A program made the position numbers and the translations under genes. Source: MPNP01 sp963668325 (GTDB lineage: Bacteria; Pseudomonadota; Alphaproteobacteria; Rhodobacterales; Rhodobacteraceae). Taken from it: a DNA stretch of 64,000 nt. Positions 18,257-27,683 of this stretch are shown here, piece after piece. The notes below the pieces were generated by a model. That model was given only the letters and a program-made list of their open reading frames with translations, was not told where the DNA came from and searched no databases. Each line of letters begins with the position of its first letter. Within the stretch, counting starts at the first letter, position 1. The stretch spans positions 1,612,001 to 1,676,000 of the forward strand of contig OY764222.1 in assembly GCA_963668325.1 (NCBI GenBank), in the 5' to 3' direction.

Positions 18257-20934
18257 TTCCTATCCTTGATTTTCTTTTCAATTAATTTCAACGCCAATTC
18301 CATGGTAACATCCTTGGTGTTTATGTTCTTGGGAATTGAGGCGTTGATCCGGTTCCACTTAACATACGGTCCAAATTTCCCAGTTTTTACTTCCACTGCC
18401 CCTTTTTTCTGGGGATGCTCTCCTAAATTTATTTGAATTGATTTACTTGCCTTGGTGTTGATAAGATCAATGGCTACTTCAAGGGTTAGGGACTCTGGAT
18501 CCATTCTTTTGGGAAGTGAGGCATTTACGCCATTCCATTTAAGGTACGGTCCAAACCTTCCAGCATGCAAACTGATCCCTCCTCCCTCCGGATGTTGTCC
18601 CAGATTACCGGGTACTGATTCAGTGGGTTCGGATAATAGACTGACTGCCCGGTTGATGCCTATTTCAAATACTTCCTGGGGGTTACTTGTATCAAGATTG
18701 GTATATTTATTTTCAAACTTCAGGTAGGGTCCATAAGGTCCAATCCCAGCTGTAATTTCTTTGCCATTTTCAGGATGCAAACCCACTAGCCGTGGTAAGG
18801 AAAATAACTTCAACGCCAGATCAAGATTCAAATCCTCATCCTTGATATTTTTTGGAATTCCGGCTCTTTTGGGCTTTTTCTTTGTTTTCGATTCCTCTTG
18901 AATTTCAAAAAAGCTGCCGAACCGACCTGATTTCAACAGTATCATTTTTCCGGTTTCGGGGTCTTGCCCGATTTCATTGGAATTCGGTACAAAGCCGGGC
19001 TTTCCATATTCGAAGGGCTGATTAAATTTACAGATTGGGCAGGAAAAGTAAGGAGCGGTATTCTTGAATATCCGTAGCGCAAGTTTGCCCTCTTTACACT
19101 CAGGGTTTGGGCAGGCTAAAATATGTTTCGATTCCGACCCGTTCGCCAGAATTTGTGGGGCAACAACCTCGGCAACACTATCGATAACTTGTTTAATTTG
19201 TTGATTGCTAACACTTTCCACTTTTGGAGAAAAGTCTTTCCAGAAGTTTGTTAGGACATTGTCCTTGTTTTCTCTTCCTCCTGATACATCATCAAGAAGG
19301 TTCTCCATTTCTGCCGTAAATCCATATTCGACATATTTGGGGAAATAGGTTTGTAAAAAGGCCACCACTACTCTCCCGGAAGCGGTGGGTTGTAACTTGT
19401 TCGATCGAGGGACAGGAATGACATAACCTCGATCAACCAGGGTTGAGATAATTGAAGAATAGGTGGAGGGTCTTCCAATTCCGTAATCAACCATGGCCTT
19501 TACAAGGGAAGCCTCTGAATATCTGCTTGGTGGTTGGGTCGTATTTTCTTTTACTGATGTTTCCTCCAGATTGATTTTATCTCCTTTGAATAAAACAGGC
19601 AAATCAGGATTTACAAAACTTTCTTCTGTATCAGAAGCTTTGGCATCATCTCCCCGACTTTCCTCGTAAACTTTCTTAAAACCATCAAAAAGCTGTACTT
19701 TCCCAGAGGCCGATAACTCAAGACCAGGGTTTTCTGATTTTATCAGCACCTTGGTATTTTTTACAAGATTCGATTTCATTTGAGAGGCAATGGCTCTCTT
19801 CCAAATCAGATCGTATAAATCAACTTCCTTTTTAGAAAAAGAAATCCCCTGGGATATTAAATCTTGTGCACTATGAATAAGTCGGGAAGGGCGAATACAT
19901 TCGTGCGCTTCCTGCGAATTTTTTGCCTTTTGCTTGTAAACCCTTTCCTTTGGTGCAAGATACTTGCTACCAAATATATTGGTTATCGCTGATCGGCACT
20001 CCTTTATAGCAGCTGGTGCCATGTTGATAGCATCTGTTCGCATATATGTTATATGCCCGGCTTCATACAGTTTTTGGGCCAATCGCATAGTTTCTGACGA
20101 TTTTGTCCTCAACTTCCTATTTGCTTCTTGCTGGAGAGTTGCAGTAGTAAATGGTGGAGGAGGGGACAATGCCATATCTTTGCTGGTGACAGAACCAATT
20201 GCATAGTTTTTTAAACCCTGAAGGACTTTTTCAGCGTCCAAAGCATTTTCAGAACTGTCAAAACCGGCTTTACCCAATTTCTTTCCACCAAAAACTGTGA
20301 GATTGGCACGGAATTGTTTTTTCTCTGCATTCAGGAAGGTAGCTGAAATTGTCCAGTAATCCCTACTTTGGAATTGCTCAATTTTTTGTTCTCTTTCAGA
20401 AACCAACCTTAGGCATACAGATTGAACCCTTCCTGCAGAGGACCCGCAGGGCAGTTTTGTCCATAGTATAGGGGACAGGTTAAAACCCACCAAAAAGTCC
20501 AAGGTTCTTCTGGCAAGGTAGGCATCAACCAAATCCATATCAATTTGCCTTGGATCATTCAGTGCTGCCTGAACACTTTCCTTGGTTATGGAGGTAAAGG
20601 AAATTCGATTCTTTTGATTGGAAGAGATGTTCTTGAATTTTTGTTTTAGAATTTCTTCCAAGTGCCAACTGATGGCCTCACCTTCTCTGTCAGGATCAGT
20701 GGCTAAAATTAGATTTGGATCTTTCTGGAGAGCCGATGTTATGGCACTCAAATGCTTTCTTGCTCGAGGTTCAATTTCCCAAATTGGTTTAAAATTGTTA
20801 TTGGGATCAACCGCTTCTTTCTTGGGTTTAAAGTCTCTAATGTGCCCGAATGAAGCTAAAACCTTAAAGTCCTTTCCCAGGTATTTTTCTATTGTCTTGG
20901 CCTTGGCAGGGGATTCTACCACTACTACCGGCAT
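18253..20934 (-). CDS. topA: DNA topoisomerase I
   Basis: Type IA topoisomerase of 893 residues relaxing negative supercoils. The Toprim domain opens with VVVVESPAKAKTIEKYLG and includes ATDPDREGEAISWHL; the active-site stretch is GHITYMRTDAINM (catalytic Tyr; most homologues read RTDS). There is a zinc-finger segment CPNPECKEG..CPICK, followed by several TopA C-terminal repeats, each with GPYLKW/GPYVKW-like cores. I chose the ATG at 20934 because GGAGA lies 5 bases upstream and the family begins MPVVVVESPAKAK. The ORF could extend 12 codons further. Housekeeping. Confidence 0.93.
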   Translation of the reverse strand: MPVVVVESPAKAKTIEKYLGKDFKVLASFGHIRDFKPKKEAVDPNNNFKPIWEIEPRARKHLSAITSALQKDPNLILATDPDREGEAISWHLEEILKQKFKNISSNQKNRISFTSITKESVQAALNDPRQIDMDLVDAYLARRTLDFLVGFNLSPILWTKLPCGSSAGRVQSVCLRLVSEREQKIEQFQSRDYWTISATFLNAEKKQFRANLTVFGGKKLGKAGFDSSENALDAEKVLQGLKNYAIGSVTSKDMALSPPPPFTTATLQQEANRKLRTKSSETMRLAQKLYEAGHITYMRTDAINMAPAAIKECRSAITNIFGSKYLAPKERVYKQKAKNSQEAHECIRPSRLIHSAQDLISQGISFSKKEVDLYDLIWKRAIASQMKSNLVKNTKVLIKSENPGLELSASGKVQLFDGFKKVYEESRGDDAKASDTEESFVNPDLPVLFKGDKINLEETSVKENTTQPPSRYSEASLVKAMVDYGIGRPSTYSSIISTLVDRGYVIPVPRSNKLQPTASGRVVVAFLQTYFPKYVEYGFTAEMENLLDDVSGGRENKDNVLTNFWKDFSPKVESVSNQQIKQVIDSVAEVVAPQILANGSESKHILACPNPECKEGKLALRIFKNTAPYFSCPICKFNQPFEYGKPGFVPNSNEIGQDPETGKMILLKSGRFGSFFEIQEESKTKKKPKRAGIPKNIKDEDLNLDLALKLFSLPRLVGLHPENGKEITAGIGPYGPYLKFENKYTNLDTSNPQEVFEIGINRAVSLLSEPTESVPGNLGQHPEGGGISLHAGRFGPYLKWNGVNASLPKRMDPESLTLEVAIDLINTKASKSIQINLGEHPQKKGAVEVKTGKFGPYVKWNRINASIPKNINTKDVTMELALKLIEKKIKDRK

Positions 20935-21165
20935 AGTTTCTCCAACTGGCTCATAATTTTTTCTTACCAATAATAATTTTCATGAACAAGATAATAATGA
21001 AAAGCTATTACTGACATGAAAATGGATTGCATCTGAGTTAATAGTATAATTTCAGAAAAGGATTGCACTACCAAATTTGTAATGCCTTAATTTCGTTGTG
21101 GATAATTTGATAAAGGCACATTTTAAAAAAATACAATAAAATTTTTTTTGCAGGAAAGGTCTTAA

Positions 21166-22122
21166 ATGGGAAAACATGGTTATGAAAAGGGGGATTTGAA
21201 TCTTCCATTTGTCGGAATTTCTACCTTTGGAAAATATCCTCACCAGAAACAAATCTCCGATAGGGAATTTGACCTTGCATTTATTGGAGCTCCCTTTGAC
21301 ATGGGGACACAATACAGATCAGGTGCCCGATTTGGCCCCCGATCTGTAAGGGAAGCTTCCACGCTGTTTTCTTTTGGCCATGCTGGGGCTTATGACCACG
21401 AAGATAAAAAAACCTATCTTGATCCAAAAAAAGTCAGGATTGTTGATCTGGGGGATGCAGACATCATCCACACTGATACAATCTCAAGCCATAAAAACAT
21501 TGAAAAAATTGTTAAGTATGCCCTTGCCAAAGGGGCAATTCCAGTTACCGTGGGTGGTGATCACTCAATCAATATACCTTGTATTCGTGCCTTCACTGGT
21601 CAAGAACCCATGCATTTAATCCAGATTGATGCTCATTTGGATTTTGTTGACGAAAGGCATGGGGTCAGATTTGGGCATGGAAATCCCATGAGGAGAGCGA
21701 TTGAACATGATTATATTACTGGATTGACTCAAATCGGCATTAGAAATGTTTCTTCGACAGCCAGGGAAGGCTATGAGGAAGCCCTGAAAATGGGTTCCGA
21801 GATAATTTCAGTTCGGCAAGCCCGAACAATGGGTAATGATGAACTCCTAAATACAATACCCGATGGTAGCAACTATTATGTTACAATTGATATAGATGCA
21901 TTTGATCCTTCTATAGCACCCGGAACAGGAACTCCAAGTCATGGGGGTTTTCTGTATTATGAGGTTCTGGAATTTCTTGATGGATTGACCAAAAAAGGTA
22001 AGGTCCGTGGAGTTGATCTCGTTGAAGTCGCCCCAGATTATGATCCTACGGGTTCAACCGCAATCCTGGCAGCTCAAATCCTGATGAATTTTATTGGACG
22101 AATTCTGCACAATGGCAAATAA
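21166..22122 (+). CDS. speB: Agmatinase / ureohydrolase family protein
   Basis: Binuclear-manganese ureohydrolase of 318 residues that probably releases urea from agmatine or another guanidino compound. Metal motifs are GGDHS (130-134), DAHLD (155-159) and DIDAFDPSIAPGTGTP (from 242); all metal ligands are visible. It starts at ATG with GGAAAGG upstream and is divergent from topA. The exact substrate (agmatine, guanidinobutyrate, guanidinopropionate) cannot be fixed from sequence, so the symbol is tentative. Confidence 0.82.
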   Translation: MGKHGYEKGDLNLPFVGISTFGKYPHQKQISDREFDLAFIGAPFDMGTQYRSGARFGPRSVREASTLFSFGHAGAYDHEDKKTYLDPKKVRIVDLGDADIIHTDTISSHKNIEKIVKYALAKGAIPVTVGGDHSINIPCIRAFTGQEPMHLIQIDAHLDFVDERHGVRFGHGNPMRRAIEHDYITGLTQIGIRNVSSTAREGYEEALKMGSEIISVRQARTMGNDELLNTIPDGSNYYVTIDIDAFDPSIAPGTGTPSHGGFLYYEVLEFLDGLTKKGKVRGVDLVEVAPDYDPTGSTAILAAQILMNFIGRILHNGK

Positions 22123-22140
22123 AACGGTGTTGCTACGCAA

Positions 22141-22614
22141 TTAGTTTTTCAACCTGAAAGCTTCCTCAAGGACCGAAATGTCAATCTTGCTCATTTCTAA
22201 CATCTTGTTATGGACTCTGTCGGCAGCTTCACGGTCTGGATCATTGAGCAATTGAATGAGTCTTCCCGGGATAATTTGCCAAGATATACCATAACGATCC
22301 TCCAGCCAGCCACACATACTTTCTTTGCCACCATTGGCAATAAGAGATGTCCATAAACTGTCAGTTTCCTCCTGATTCTCAGTAGATACATAAATTGAAA
22401 CTGCCGGTGAATGTTTGAACTCACTTCTAGCATTGAGAATCATGTAACTGCTATCACCAAGAGAGAATTCTATGACGATTGGGGGTTGTTGAGGGTCTGG
22501 GCTGAATGTTGACGTGATCTCACTGTTTGGAAGAAGCGAAACATAGAACTCCGCTGCTTCAACACCGTTTCCTGGAAACCATAGACACGTACGAACTTTC
22601 GGATCAATTTGCAA
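22141..22614 (-). CDS. VOC-family protein, PhnB-like
   Basis: 157 residues of the PhnB/3-demethylubiquinone-methyltransferase-like VOC fold: CLWFPGNGVEAAEFYVSLLPNS, FSLGDSSYMILNARSEFKHSPAVS and WLEDRYGISWQIIP. These domains often act as small metal-dependent enzymes or ligand binders; no reaction can be assigned. Start is TTG 22614 with CAGGAG 8 bases before. It converges with the agmatinase gene, leaving 18 bases between stops. Confidence 0.8.
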   Translation of the reverse strand: MQIDPKVRTCLWFPGNGVEAAEFYVSLLPNSEITSTFSPDPQQPPIVIEFSLGDSSYMILNARSEFKHSPAVSIYVSTENQEETDSLWTSLIANGGKESMCGWLEDRYGISWQIIPGRLIQLLNDPDREAADRVHNKMLEMSKIDISVLEEAFRLKN

Positions 22615-22646
22615 AAAGATTACTCCTGTTTGGGATCATGTTTTTC

Positions 22647-24065
22647 TTAGGACCCACCGCCGCCAATCGTTAATCCTCCAATTAGTATGGAAGGTTGGCC
22701 GACGCAGACCGGAACCCACTGTCCATCCTTGCCACAAGATCCAATACCGGGATCTAGCGACATATCGTTACCTATGGCCTTAATCTTTTTTAGAACAGAA
22801 GGACCATCCCCGATCAGGGTTGCATTTTTAATGGGTTCTTTTCTTTTGCCATTCTTAACCCGATAGGCCTCAACGCAAGAAAAAACAAATTTACCGCTTG
22901 TTATGTCAACCTGACCACCACCAAAACCTACGGCGTGGATTCCATCCTTCAGGCTGGCTACGATATCATCAGGGTCATTATCACCAGATAGCATATAAGT
23001 ATTTGTCATACGCGGCATGGGCGTATGGGCATAGGATTGTCGCCGGCCATTTCCGGTAGACTTCGTCCCCATCAACCTGCCATTTTGCCGGTCCTGCATG
23101 TAACCCACAAGAATACCATCGTCAATTAAAGTTGTGGCTTGGCTCGGGGTTCCTTCATCATCTATCGAAATAGATCCTCTTTTGTCCGGCAAGGTTCCAT
23201 CATCAAGGACTGTTACCCCTTTGGAAGCGATTCTTTTGCCCATCAACCCGGCAAATGCAGATGTCTTTTTGCGATTGAAATCACCCTCCAATCCATGACC
23301 TATGGCTTCGTGAAGAAGTATTCCCGGCCATCCAGGGCTCAAAACAACATCCTTGATTCCAGCAGGAGCAATTTGTGCTTCTAGATTTACATTGGCTATC
23401 CTGTAGGCCTCATCAACCAAGGCTTTCCATGCATTAGGTTCAATGAGGTCATGTGCCACAAACCGGCCGCCTTGACCTGCAAAACCGGATTCTCGGTGGC
23501 CGCCTGATTCGACTATTACCGAAACCGCCAATCGCGACATTGGCCGGCTGTCCCTGATCAGTTTTCCCTCAGGCGTCAGGATTTCGATTTCCTGAAAAGA
23601 TGTACCCAGGTTTACGGATACCTGAACAACTTTTCGACTAATGTCACGGGCATAAGAATTTATTTCTTTCAACAAGGAGACCTTCTCGGCAAAAGCAGTG
23701 GCCTCCAGGGGGCTTATGTCACCATATAGTTTCTTGTTTGTAGGTTTTGGGCCACTGTCCAAATGACCTTGTCCATTTTGGGTTACAACTTTGAGCGATT
23801 CAGACGCATTTTCCAGGGCCTGCCTAGTCAATTCGTTTGAGTGGGAGAATCCCGTGGTTGTGCCATTGACAACTCGCAAGCCAAAACCTTCAACCGAGTT
23901 ATACCCGGCCTCTTTTATCCTGCCATCATCCAAAACCAGTGTTTCACCTTTGGATCGCTCTAGAAACAACTCGCCATCATCACCACCCTGGACAGTTGAC
24001 TGAAGTAATTTCAGTGATTGGTGGTAATCAAGATTGGTTTCAAATGGTCGGAATGGTAAATTCAA
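22647..24065 (-). CDS. tldD: Metalloprotease TldD
   Basis: Zinc peptidase of 472 residues that, with TldE/PmbA, trims peptides such as modified-peptide precursors. The active-site helix is LLHEAIGHGLEGD (HExxxH), followed by MGKRIASKGVTVLDDGTLP and the C-terminal DPGIGSCGKDGQWVPV, all diagnostic of TldD over PmbA. The start is probably TTG 24065 with a weak upstream site. It is divergent from coxB; this adjacency (tldD next to the cox operon) is common in alphaproteobacteria. Confidence 0.92.
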   Translation of the reverse strand: MNLPFRPFETNLDYHQSLKLLQSTVQGGDDGELFLERSKGETLVLDDGRIKEAGYNSVEGFGLRVVNGTTTGFSHSNELTRQALENASESLKVVTQNGQGHLDSGPKPTNKKLYGDISPLEATAFAEKVSLLKEINSYARDISRKVVQVSVNLGTSFQEIEILTPEGKLIRDSRPMSRLAVSVIVESGGHRESGFAGQGGRFVAHDLIEPNAWKALVDEAYRIANVNLEAQIAPAGIKDVVLSPGWPGILLHEAIGHGLEGDFNRKKTSAFAGLMGKRIASKGVTVLDDGTLPDKRGSISIDDEGTPSQATTLIDDGILVGYMQDRQNGRLMGTKSTGNGRRQSYAHTPMPRMTNTYMLSGDNDPDDIVASLKDGIHAVGFGGGQVDITSGKFVFSCVEAYRVKNGKRKEPIKNATLIGDGPSVLKKIKAIGNDMSLDPGIGSCGKDGQWVPVCVGQPSILIGGLTIGGGGS

Positions 24066-24219
24066 GGTAGCCTGAAAAATTTATGAAATTTAATTTAAAA
24101 TAAAATTCTGTAGTTTATATAATGCGCAAAGGTAAAGAATTAGTGATTGACGATTAGCATATATATTATCCTTGTTAGCTTTAGGGGTAATAGATAGGAT
24201 TTATTTTAAGGAATTCCTG

Positions 24220-25089
24220 ATGAACCATTTGAAAAGACTTAAGTATTACCTTTTAGGCTTTTTTGTATTTGGACTAACCTCACCAGCCAGGGGAGTAGAT
24301 GTAGACCAGGATTTGGAAATAATTGGTGTACCGATTCCTGACGGGATCAATTTTCAACCCTCTGTAACTGAGGTGGCCAAAGATGCAATTTGGCTTGATA
24401 ATATTCTTCTGGTTCTCAGTACCTTAATCGTGGCTTTTGTCCTGGGACTACTATTATATGTAATTATCAGGTTTAACGCTTCGAGCAATAAAACTCCTTC
24501 CCAAGTAACCCACAATACCCCTCTCGAAATTATATGGACTCTTATTCCTGTTGTGATTTTAGTCGCCATAGGAGTCATTTCGCTTCCGATACTCTTCAAG
24601 CAGCAGATCATTCCAGAAGGAGAAGTTACCATCAAGGCAACAGGTAACCAATGGTATTGGACTTATGATTACATGGATCATGATTTTGCTTTCGACAGTT
24701 TCATGCTTGATAAGAGCGCTCTCGAAGATTTCGGATATACCAAAGACGAGTTTATGTTGGCTACTGATCAGCCAGTTGTAATACCTGTGAATAAGACCGT
24801 CGTTGTATATGTAACCGCTTCTGATGTAATTCATGCCTGGACTGTTCCAGCTTTTGGAGTCAAGCAGGATGGGGTTCCTGGCAGGTTGGCCGGGCTATGG
24901 TTCAAGGCTGAAAAGGAAGGTATCTACTTTGGCCAGTGTTCAGAACTTTGTGGCAAAGATCATACCTACATGCCAATTACGGTCAAGGTTGTCAGTCAAG
25001 AAACATATGATGACTGGATTCAAAGGGCTATTACAGAATTTGCGGAAGTAGAGGATAATGATGAGATCCTTTACGCATCAATTCCCTGA
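24220..25089 (+). CDS. coxB: Cytochrome c oxidase subunit II
   Basis: Membrane subunit of 289 residues carrying the CuA centre. Signal-like N-terminus (LLGFFVFGLTSPARG), two membrane helices (about 65-90 and 110-130), then a periplasmic cupredoxin domain with copper ligands H205 (DVIHAW), C240, E242, C244, H248 and M251 in GQCSELCGKDHTYM. ATG 24220 is chosen because AAGGAA precedes it and the upstream extension is not family-like. The next gene is ctaB, not the expected coxA. Confidence 0.93.
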   Translation: MNHLKRLKYYLLGFFVFGLTSPARGVDVDQDLEIIGVPIPDGINFQPSVTEVAKDAIWLDNILLVLSTLIVAFVLGLLLYVIIRFNASSNKTPSQVTHNTPLEIIWTLIPVVILVAIGVISLPILFKQQIIPEGEVTIKATGNQWYWTYDYMDHDFAFDSFMLDKSALEDFGYTKDEFMLATDQPVVIPVNKTVVVYVTASDVIHAWTVPAFGVKQDGVPGRLAGLWFKAEKEGIYFGQCSELCGKDHTYMPITVKVVSQETYDDWIQRAITEFAEVEDNDEILYASIP

Positions 25090-25162
25090 ATTTAAAACTG
25101 AACGATTTTGATCATTGAAATAGGATAACTCTTCAATGGTTCAGATTTGGTGATATAAACTG

Positions 25163-26113
25163 ATGAACGAGACTGTAGTAATTGCCAAAACCCCAGAGGT
25201 CAGGATCAGCGAGGTCATTACCTTGCTGAAACCCCGGGTGATGTCCTTGGTTATTTTTACTTCCTTTATTGGTATGATCATAGCCCCTGTAAGTATCCAT
25301 CCCATTTTGGCCTTTGCCTCGCTGATTTTCATTGCCATCGGAGCAGGTGGATCAGGGGCTTTGAATATGTGGTGGGACGAAGATATTGATCGGTTGATGA
25401 AAAGGACTAGAAATCGGCCTGTTCCAGCCGGAACGGTTACAGCAGATGATGCTCGGTTGCTTGGCCTTTGGTGTTCGGGGTTTGCGGTATTTATGTTGGC
25501 TCTGACAGCCAATTTTCTGGCTGCTGGTATTCTGGCTTTTACAATATTCTTTTATGTGGTGGTATATACCATGTATCTGAAAAGAAGAACCTCCCAAAAC
25601 ATAGTGATCGGTGGAGCAGCCGGAGCTTTCCCACCATTGATCGGGTGGGCTGTAGCGACCAATGGCCTTGCACTTGAACCAATTTTACTCTTTCTTCTTA
25701 TCTTTTTGTGGACCCCACCTCATTTTTGGGCATTGGCCTTGGTGACCAAAGAAGATTATGCCGTGGCAAAGGTTCCTATGTTGACGGTAACCAAAGGCGA
25801 ACAGGTCACCAGAAAAAACATATTCTGGTATTCCCTGTCCTTAATTCCAATAGGATTTATGATTGCGTTCAGTTCCATTGGAGGTCCCTTGACTTTGGGA
25901 TTGGTTGTCGTACTGAACATCTTGTTGGTACTGGGCTCATACCAGGTACTGGTAAGAGACGCCGAAGTTTCCCAGCGGGATAATTACTTAAAGGAAAAGG
26001 GACTGTTCAAGTTATCCATCTGGTATCTTTTCGTATTGTTCGCTGGATTGGGTGTGGAATCAATGCTCCAAAATCTTTATGATCCAATTCTGTTTTGGCC
26101 GGAGTTGTTCTGA
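25163..26113 (+). CDS. ctaB: Protoheme IX farnesyltransferase (heme O synthase)
   Basis: UbiA-family polytopic membrane enzyme of 316 residues that adds farnesyl to heme b. It shows LLKPRVMSLVIFTSFIGM, the Asp-rich NMWWDEDIDRLMKRTRNRP and the second YLKRRTSQNIVIGGAAGAFP, which are the substrate-binding motifs. The stop overlaps the next start by one base (TGATG). It supplies heme for the oxidase encoded around it. Confidence 0.93.
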   Translation: MNETVVIAKTPEVRISEVITLLKPRVMSLVIFTSFIGMIIAPVSIHPILAFASLIFIAIGAGGSGALNMWWDEDIDRLMKRTRNRPVPAGTVTADDARLLGLWCSGFAVFMLALTANFLAAGILAFTIFFYVVVYTMYLKRRTSQNIVIGGAAGAFPPLIGWAVATNGLALEPILLFLLIFLWTPPHFWALALVTKEDYAVAKVPMLTVTKGEQVTRKNIFWYSLSLIPIGFMIAFSSIGGPLTLGLVVVLNILLVLGSYQVLVRDAEVSQRDNYLKEKGLFKLSIWYLFVLFAGLGVESMLQNLYDPILFWPELF

Positions 26114-26298
26114 TGTCCATTTCCAAAGAGCATGAATTACATTCAAGAAGGAAATCCAGAAATCTTTTCGTTTCTCTTGCCTTGGTGGCATTTGTGTTTC
26201 TGGTCTTTGCCATAACGATTGCCAAACTTCAAAACGGACAACTCCTTGAGGGATTTGATCATTCCTATAGGTCATCATTAATCAAGGCAGGTGAATGA
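26113..26298 (+). CDS. CoxF-like small membrane protein of oxidase cluster
   Basis: 61 residues with a basic N-terminus (HSRRKSRN) and one membrane helix (LFVSLALVAFVFLVFAITIA). It sits exactly between ctaB and ctaG, overlapping ctaB by one base and ctaG by four. This is the position of the small CoxF-type assembly protein in alphaproteobacteria. ATG 26113 is chosen for the TGATG coupling; an upstream ATG at 26095 would overlap ctaB further. Confidence 0.75.
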   Translation: MSISKEHELHSRRKSRNLFVSLALVAFVFLVFAITIAKLQNGQLLEGFDHSYRSSLIKAGE

Positions 26299-26834
26299 CA
26301 GCCCAACAAAACAGGAATACTCTTTTGAAATTGATGGGAGTAATCGCTCTCATGGGGGTGTTAGTGATTGTTTCCGTTCCATTATATGATTGGTTTTGTC
26401 GGGTCACCGGTTTTGGCGGCACACCGCTTCAGTCCGATATCAATCGTGAGGAAATACTGACCCAAACAATCAATGTCAGGTTTGATGCTTCGCTGGAACG
26501 CAACATGCCCTGGGAATTCAAGGCAGCTGAAAACCTGGTGACTGTAAATCTGGGCGAAAGCAAGACCATATACTATATAGCCCATAACCCAACTGATAAT
26601 CCAATAACTGGTTCGGCAACCTTTAATGTTTTTCCTTTTACGGGTGGTGAATATTTTGTAAAATTGCAGTGTTTTTGCTTTATAGAACAAGAATTGGCAC
26701 CAGGTGAAAGTAAGGAAATGCCAGTTGTATTTTATGTTGATCCGGAAATCCTTAACGATCCGGAAACCAAGAATTTGGAAAGTATTACTCTTTCCTATAC
26801 ATTTCACAAAGTTGAGGATAAGACCTCTACCTAA
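26295..26834 (+). CDS. ctaG: Cytochrome c oxidase assembly protein CtaG/Cox11
   Basis: Copper chaperone of 179 residues that builds the CuB site of subunit I. One N-terminal helix (LMGVIALMGVLVIVSVPLYDWFCRVTGFGG) is followed by a periplasmic Ig-like domain with the copper-binding pair in LQCFCF (C126, C128); C35 is also conserved in the family. It begins in an ATGA overlap with the preceding small ORF. Its presence implies a heme-copper oxidase with CuB, although subunit I is not in this window. Confidence 0.92.
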   Translation: MTAQQNRNTLLKLMGVIALMGVLVIVSVPLYDWFCRVTGFGGTPLQSDINREEILTQTINVRFDASLERNMPWEFKAAENLVTVNLGESKTIYYIAHNPTDNPITGSATFNVFPFTGGEYFVKLQCFCFIEQELAPGESKEMPVVFYVDPEILNDPETKNLESITLSYTFHKVEDKTST

Positions 26835-26854
26835 CCTAGTCAGGAATGAAAAAA

Positions 26855-27646
26855 ATGGCACACACAAAAGAACATGACTATCACATAATTGAACCATCAG
26901 TCTGGCCCTTTTTAGGTGCCGTGGGTGGGTTCATAATGTTGGTAGGTGCAGTCCTGTTTTTCAATGATTACGGGCCTTGGATCATGATGATTGGCATGGT
27001 TCTTATTGCTTATGTCATGATTGCTTGGTGGGGAGATGTCATTAGAGAGGCCCAAACAGGCGATCACACTCCAACTGTAAGAATAGGCTTGCGATATGGC
27101 TTTATTCTTTTCGTCATGTCAGAAATCATGTTTTTCGCAGCCTGGTTCTGGAATTTCTTCAAACATGCCATGTACCCAATGGAAGAGGGCACAGGTGGTG
27201 TTTGGCCGCCAGTCGGGATTGAAACATTTGATCCTTGGCATCTACCCCTGATCAATACATTGATTTTGCTTCTCTCGGGTGCTGCCGCAACTTGGGCACA
27301 CCACGCCATTGCCCATGAAAACAACCGCAAGGATTTGATTTGGGGGTTGATTTATGCCATTATTCTGGGGGTTGCCTTCACCTTTTTTCAAGCTTACGAA
27401 TACAGTCATGCAGCTTTTGCCTATTCGGGCAACATCTATGGAGCTACCTTTTTCATGGCCACCGGTTTCCATGGGGCCCATGTCATTATTGGGACAGCAT
27501 TCCTGACGGTTTGTTTATTCAGGGCTCTCAAGGGACATTTTACACCGGAAGCCCATATAGGATTTGAAACAGCAGCTTGGTATTGGCATTTTGTTGATGT
27601 TGTCTGGTTGTTTTTGTTTGCAGCTGTTTACATTTGGGGTGGTTAG
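26855..27646 (+). CDS. ctaE: Cytochrome c oxidase subunit III
   Basis: Polytopic membrane subunit of 263 residues. Family stretches are HDYHIIEPSVWPF at the N-terminus, GFILFVMSEIMFFAAWFWNFF, THWHH-type AAATWAHHAI, and the end AAWYWHFVDVVWLFLFAAVYIWGG. ATG 26855 is preferred to 26846 because AGGA then lies 9 bases upstream instead of directly adjacent. It is co-transcribed with ctaG. Confidence 0.93.
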   Translation: MAHTKEHDYHIIEPSVWPFLGAVGGFIMLVGAVLFFNDYGPWIMMIGMVLIAYVMIAWWGDVIREAQTGDHTPTVRIGLRYGFILFVMSEIMFFAAWFWNFFKHAMYPMEEGTGGVWPPVGIETFDPWHLPLINTLILLLSGAAATWAHHAIAHENNRKDLIWGLIYAIILGVAFTFFQAYEYSHAAFAYSGNIYGATFFMATGFHGAHVIIGTAFLTVCLFRALKGHFTPEAHIGFETAAWYWHFVDVVWLFLFAAVYIWGG

Positions 27647-27683
27647 GGATTTCGATCTGGTTTGAACCTTACTAAAACCCGGT

